Shown here piece after piece: positions 40,960 through 44,195 of a stretch of 44,195 bases of DNA (its first letter is position 1; every line of letters starts with the position of its first letter). The notes below the pieces were generated by a model that was not told the origin of the DNA, did not search any database, and worked only from the letters and a program-made list of their open reading frames with translations. The DNA is taken from positions 1-44,195 of the forward strand of contig CAJCIN010000175.1 of assembly GCA_903970385.1 (NCBI GenBank), written 5' to 3'. The stretch comes from Rhodospirillales bacterium. Its GTDB lineage: Bacteria > Vulcanimicrobiota > Vulcanimicrobiia > Vulcanimicrobiales > Vulcanimicrobiaceae. A program made the translations under genes and the position numbers.

Positions 40960-41963
40960 ACGTCGTCCTCACGCGCCTCGATCGCGTCGGCGACCTGATC
41001 CTCTCGACGCCCGCGATCGCGTCAGTGCGCCGGTCGTGGCCGGACGCGCACGTAACGATCGCGTGCAGCGCGTACAACGCGAGCGTCGTCGCACGCAATC
41101 CCGACGTCGATCGCGTCGACGTCGTTCCGGCCGGCACGTCGCCCGCCGCCTTCGGGCGGCGCTACCGCGGCGCGTGCGATCTCGCGATCGCGCTCGCGCC
41201 GTGCGCCCCGGACTTCGAGCTGGTCGGCGCGACGCGCGCGCGCGTCCGCGTCGGGTACACGTACGTGCGTCGTTACCTGGCGCGCGCGACCGCCCGGCTC
41301 TACGTGACGCGGCTCGCCGTCTCCGAAGCCGACCCCGCGATCTGCGAACGGGATCCCGCGCACGTCGTGCGTCACGAAGTCGATCAGGTCACGGACCTCG
41401 TCCGTCTCGCGGGAGGCACGGAGCTCGCGCACGACCTCGTGTTGCCCGTCGACGATGCCGACCGGCGCTCCGTCGCTCACGTGCCGGCGGGCGGCATCTG
41501 CGTGCATCTCGGCGCGCGCTGGTTTTCCGCGGGCAGTTCGCTCGAGAGCACGATCGCGACCATCGCCGACTTGCGCCGCTTCGGGTTGCCGGTCATCGCG
41601 ACGTACGGCGTCGACGCCGAAGCGAACGCGGCCGCCGTTCGCGCCGCCGGCGTTGCGGACGTCGTCGCCGGCGACCTCTCGTTCACGGAATGGGCGGCCG
41701 TCTTCGAGAAGAGCCGGATCGTCGTGACGGTCGACACGGGTGCGACACACGTCGCAAGCGCGATGCGCAGGCCCACCATCGTTCTCTTCGAACACCGTTA
41801 TTTCCATTTGAGCTCGCAAGAGTGGTCGCCGTATCGCGTGCCTTCGATCTGCTTGCGTAAGCCGGCGACGAGCGACGCTCCGGCCCTTGCGGCATCTCGC
41901 GCGTCGATCGTCGCGGCGGTCGAATCGCTTCTCGGCGTCGCGGACGCCACGGCAAGAGTATGA
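40956..41963 (+). CDS. Family 9 glycosyltransferase, third copy (apparent CTG start)
   Basis: 335 residues. It opens NVVLTRLDRVGDLILSTPAI, the standard GT9 N-terminus, and has ICVHLGARWFSAGSSLESTI, LPVIATYGVDAEANAAAV and the donor motif VTVDTGATHVASAMRRPTIV. No ATG, GTG or TTG exists near the conserved N-terminus. CTG 40956 sits exactly there and overlaps the previous stop as CTGA, the same layout as the ATGA and GTGA joints of this operon. A GGGGA lies seven bases before it. The start is inferred from alignment and context. Confidence 0.9.
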   Translation: MNVVLTRLDRVGDLILSTPAIASVRRSWPDAHVTIACSAYNASVVARNPDVDRVDVVPAGTSPAAFGRRYRGACDLAIALAPCAPDFELVGATRARVRVGYTYVRRYLARATARLYVTRLAVSEADPAICERDPAHVVRHEVDQVTDLVRLAGGTELAHDLVLPVDDADRRSVAHVPAGGICVHLGARWFSAGSSLESTIATIADLRRFGLPVIATYGVDAEANAAAVRAAGVADVVAGDLSFTEWAAVFEKSRIVVTVDTGATHVASAMRRPTIVLFEHRYFHLSSQEWSPYRVPSICLRKPATSDAPALAASRASIVAAVESLLGVADATARV

Positions 41964-42868
41964 GCATACCAGAAGTCACCGTCGTCATTCCGACGTACAA
42001 CCGCATCGACACGCTGCGCCACGTCATCCCGTCGCTGCTGCGTCAGGACGTGCGCTCCGATCGCTACGAGATCGTCGTCGCGGATTCGAACTCGAGCGAC
42101 GGTACGGCCGAGTATCTCGCCGGCGTGGCGAAGGACTACCCGCGCGTGCGGCATCTGCCCGGGCCGTATACCGGTCGCGCGATGGCGCGCAACGCCGGCA
42201 TCGCCGCGGCGCGCGGCGCGATCGTGATGTTCACGGATGCCGACATCATCGCGTCCGCCGATCTGCTGTCGCGCCACCTCGCGCACTACGCGTCGGACGC
42301 ATCCGTTTCGGTCGTCGGCATGGAGCTGCAGGTGTCGTCGTTCGAGGATTACGAGCGTCTGCGCGATCGCCCGTCGGAGCGCCGGCCGATGCATCCGGAC
42401 TCGCGCAAGACGCTCTCGTGGCTCTATTACCTGACGGGCAACGCCTCGGCGCGTAAGCGCGACCTCGATCGGGTCGGCCGTTTCGACGAAAACTTCACGG
42501 GCTACGGTCACGAAGATCTCGAGCTCGGCTATCGCTTGCAGCGCGCCGGCGTGAAGATCGTCTACGACCGGTACGCGATCGACTATCATTGGCACCCGGT
42601 GCCGTACGACGAGCAGAAGAGCAAGATGGAACTCGCGGGCCGCTCGACCGTGCGCTTCTATCGCAAGCATCCGACGCTCGCCGTGCAGGCGAAGCTCGGC
42701 ATGACGCCGCTTTCGCGCGCGCTGCACGGCATCGTGCGCGGCCGGCCGGAGTTGTTGCGCTCGCTCGAGCGTGCGGGTTCGGCGAAGCCCGGTCTCGCGC
42801 GCAACATCGTGTACCAGTATCACTATCTGAACGGCGTCGCGGCGGCGCTCGGCGGCGAACGTGGCTAA
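41960..42868 (+). CDS. Family 2 glycosyltransferase, third copy
   Basis: 302 residues: VTVVIPTYNRIDTLRHVIPS, IVVADSNSSDGTAEYL, AMARNAGIAAARGAIVMF, TDADIIASADLL in place of the DDD motif, TGNASARKRDLDRVGRFDEN, and GHEDLELGYRLQRAG. The helical C-terminus has RFYRKHPTLAVQAKLGM. More distant from the two other GT2 copies than they are from each other. The ATG overlaps the GT9 stop (ATGA); the aspS start lies inside its last codons. Confidence 0.9.
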   Translation: MSIPEVTVVIPTYNRIDTLRHVIPSLLRQDVRSDRYEIVVADSNSSDGTAEYLAGVAKDYPRVRHLPGPYTGRAMARNAGIAAARGAIVMFTDADIIASADLLSRHLAHYASDASVSVVGMELQVSSFEDYERLRDRPSERRPMHPDSRKTLSWLYYLTGNASARKRDLDRVGRFDENFTGYGHEDLELGYRLQRAGVKIVYDRYAIDYHWHPVPYDEQKSKMELAGRSTVRFYRKHPTLAVQAKLGMTPLSRALHGIVRGRPELLRSLERAGSAKPGLARNIVYQYHYLNGVAAALGGERG

Positions 42869-44195
42869 CGTACGCACGTCGTGCGGCGGCATCGGCGCGG
42901 GCGACGTCGGCGCGTCCGTCGACGTCCGCGGCTGGGTGAATCGCCGGCGCGACCACGGCGGTCTCGTCTTCATCGACGTGCGCGATCGCGACGGCGTCAC
43001 GCAGGCCGTGTTCGATCCGGAGGTGCCGGAGGCGTTCGCGCTCGCGCAGACGCTGCGTAGCGAAGACGTCGTCACGGTCGTGGGAACGGTGCGAGCGCGC
43101 CCCGCCGGCACGGAAAACGCGAAGCTCGCGACCGGCGCCGTCGAGGTGGCCGTGCGGCACGTCGAGATCCTCTCGCGTTCGCTCACGCCGCCGTTTCCGA
43201 TCAACGTCGAGAACGACGTCGACGAATCGCTCCGGCTGAAATACCGCTACCTCGATCTCCGCCGGCCGCGTCTCCAGCGCAATCTGCGCGTGCGCCATCG
43301 CATCGTCAAGGCGATGCGCGATTTCTTCGACGCGCGCGATTTTCTCGAGATCGAGACGCCGTGTCTCATCAAGGCGACGCCCGAAGGCGCGCGCGATTAC
43401 ATCGTGCCGAGCCGCGTGCACGCCGGCGCGTTCTACGCCTTGCCGCAATCGCCGCAACTGCTCAAGCAGATCTTGATGGTCGGCGGCCTCGGCCGCTACA
43501 TGCAGATCGCGCGTTGCTTTCGCGACGAGGATTCGCGCGCGGACCGGCAGCCGGAGTTCACGCAACTCGACGTCGAGATGTCGTTCGTCGACGAGAACGA
43601 CGTGATGGCGATCATGGAAGACTGCATCGCGCACGTGTGGCGCACCGCGCTCGGCATCGAGATCCCGCGGCCGATCGTCCGTATCCCGCATGCCGAAGCG
43701 CTGGCACGCTACGGCAGCGACAAGCCCGACCTGCGCTTCGATCTCGAATTGCGCGACGTGCGCGCCGCGTTCGCCGGCACGAGCATCAAGTTCTTGCAGG
43801 CGTCGGCGGACGACGCCGACGGCGCGATCGTCGCGGTGCCGTATCCCGGCGGCGCGGCGCTTTCGCGGCGCGATTTCGACGCGCTCACCGAAGCCGCGAA
43901 AGGCTTCGGCGCGGGCGGCCTGATCTGGATTTCCTACCCCGCGGACGGCTGGAAGTCGTCGATCCAAAAGCTGCTCGACGACGCGACGGTGGCCCGCATC
44001 CGCGATCTCGCGGGCGCGAACGAAGGCGACGCGTTGCTGCTCGTCGCGGGCACGCGCGCGACCGCGCTCGACGTGGCCGGCAAGTTGCGCGTCGCCGTCG
44101 CGGAGCGGCTCGGCTTGCGCGACGCGGCGGCGTTCGCGTTCGCGTGGGTGGTCGGGTTCCCGCTCTTCGAGCGCGACGCCGAAAGCGGCGCGCTG
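42861..44195 (+). CDS. aspS: Aspartyl-tRNA synthetase, 3' end outside window
   Basis: 445 codons are visible with no stop; the usual length is about 590. The N-terminal OB-fold anticodon domain has VDVRGWVNRRRDHGGLVFID and RDRDGVTQAVFDP. The class II core has RYLDLRRPRLQRNLRVRH, FLEIETPCLIKATPEGARDY, ALPQSPQLLKQ, and motif 2 QIARCFRDEDSRADRQPEFT with QLDVEMSFV. The last part visible is the bacterial GAD insertion domain. GTG overlaps the GT2 end by 8 bases. Whether it charges tRNA-Asn as well cannot be judged. Confidence 0.96.
   Translation, partial: MANVRTSCGGIGAGDVGASVDVRGWVNRRRDHGGLVFIDVRDRDGVTQAVFDPEVPEAFALAQTLRSEDVVTVVGTVRARPAGTENAKLATGAVEVAVRHVEILSRSLTPPFPINVENDVDESLRLKYRYLDLRRPRLQRNLRVRHRIVKAMRDFFDARDFLEIETPCLIKATPEGARDYIVPSRVHAGAFYALPQSPQLLKQILMVGGLGRYMQIARCFRDEDSRADRQPEFTQLDVEMSFVDENDVMAIMEDCIAHVWRTALGIEIPRPIVRIPHAEALARYGSDKPDLRFDLELRDVRAAFAGTSIKFLQASADDADGAIVAVPYPGGAALSRRDFDALTEAAKGFGAGGLIWISYPADGWKSSIQKLLDDATVARIRDLAGANEGDALLLVAGTRATALDVAGKLRVAVAERLGLRDAAAFAFAWVVGFPLFERDAESGAL

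Noticed and set aside
1-44195. tRNA, rRNA, transposase, integrase or phage genes
   Set aside because: I looked for T-arm GGTTCGA-type signals, rRNA-like tracts and recombinase motifs on both strands and found none that hold up.

Overview
This window is a dense, high-GC bacterial chromosome segment with housekeeping and envelope genes. I see no transposase, phage gene, CRISPR array, rRNA or tRNA. The gene set is that of a rod-shaped diderm. It has mreBCD with a PBP2-type transpeptidase, heptose genes of the ADP-heptose route, a lipid-A-disaccharide-synthase-like protein, heptosyltransferase-like enzymes and several lipoproteins. It also carries an L27 with the N-terminal extension best known from Firmicutes and a TrpRS with a Thermotoga-type four-cysteine cluster site. 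This mix would suit a deep-branching diderm of the Terrabacteria side, for example Eremiobacterota (WPS-2). That placement is inference from gene content and cannot be proved here.

Layout. 1-3937 (+): a DUF4352-like protein, a LysE-family exporter, thiE, thiD and trpS. 3995-4147 (+): a possible 50-residue protein. 4158-14709 (-): one long, mostly overlapping gene string, in transcription order a 62-residue protein, rpmA, an intrinsic terminator, obgE, a 46-residue membrane peptide, nadD, lysA, a DUF3465-like lipoprotein, maf, mreB, mreC, mreD, mrdA and an aminotransferase. 14710-15102: a gene-free stretch with copies of a two-hairpin repeat that also lies in front of thiE. 15103-23123 (+): fabF, rnc, smc, purH and a COG3910-like ATPase. 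23134-25165 (-): a sedolisin (S53) lipoprotein peptidase and, as a separate overlapping gene, its propeptide domain. 25422-27308 (+): a propeller-like lipoprotein. 27364-31126 (-): a lytic transglycosylase, a FecR/DUF6600 protein and a permease fused to a YcgQ-like domain. 31221-44195 (+): hisS, accB, gmhA, a small secreted protein, gmhB, hldA, hldC, an LpxB-like protein, six alternating GT2/GT9 glycosyltransferases, and aspS running off the end.

The genes work together in two main groups. The minus-strand string couples ribosome assembly (L27, Obg), NAD and lysine/diaminopimelate synthesis, and the rod/elongation machinery. The right-hand plus-strand string makes activated heptose and then probably builds an LPS core or another surface glycan.

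The most unusual observation is that five well-conserved genes (lysE-like, thiE, fabF, gmhB and one GT9) have no ATG, GTG or TTG at the place where family alignment puts the N-terminus. In each case an ATA, ATC or CTG sits exactly there, and in three of the five it overlaps the stop codon of the gene before. Second is the split S53 peptidase with its propeptide supplied by a separate gene. Third is the two-hairpin repeat, whose copies lie directly upstream of two of the five non-AUG genes.
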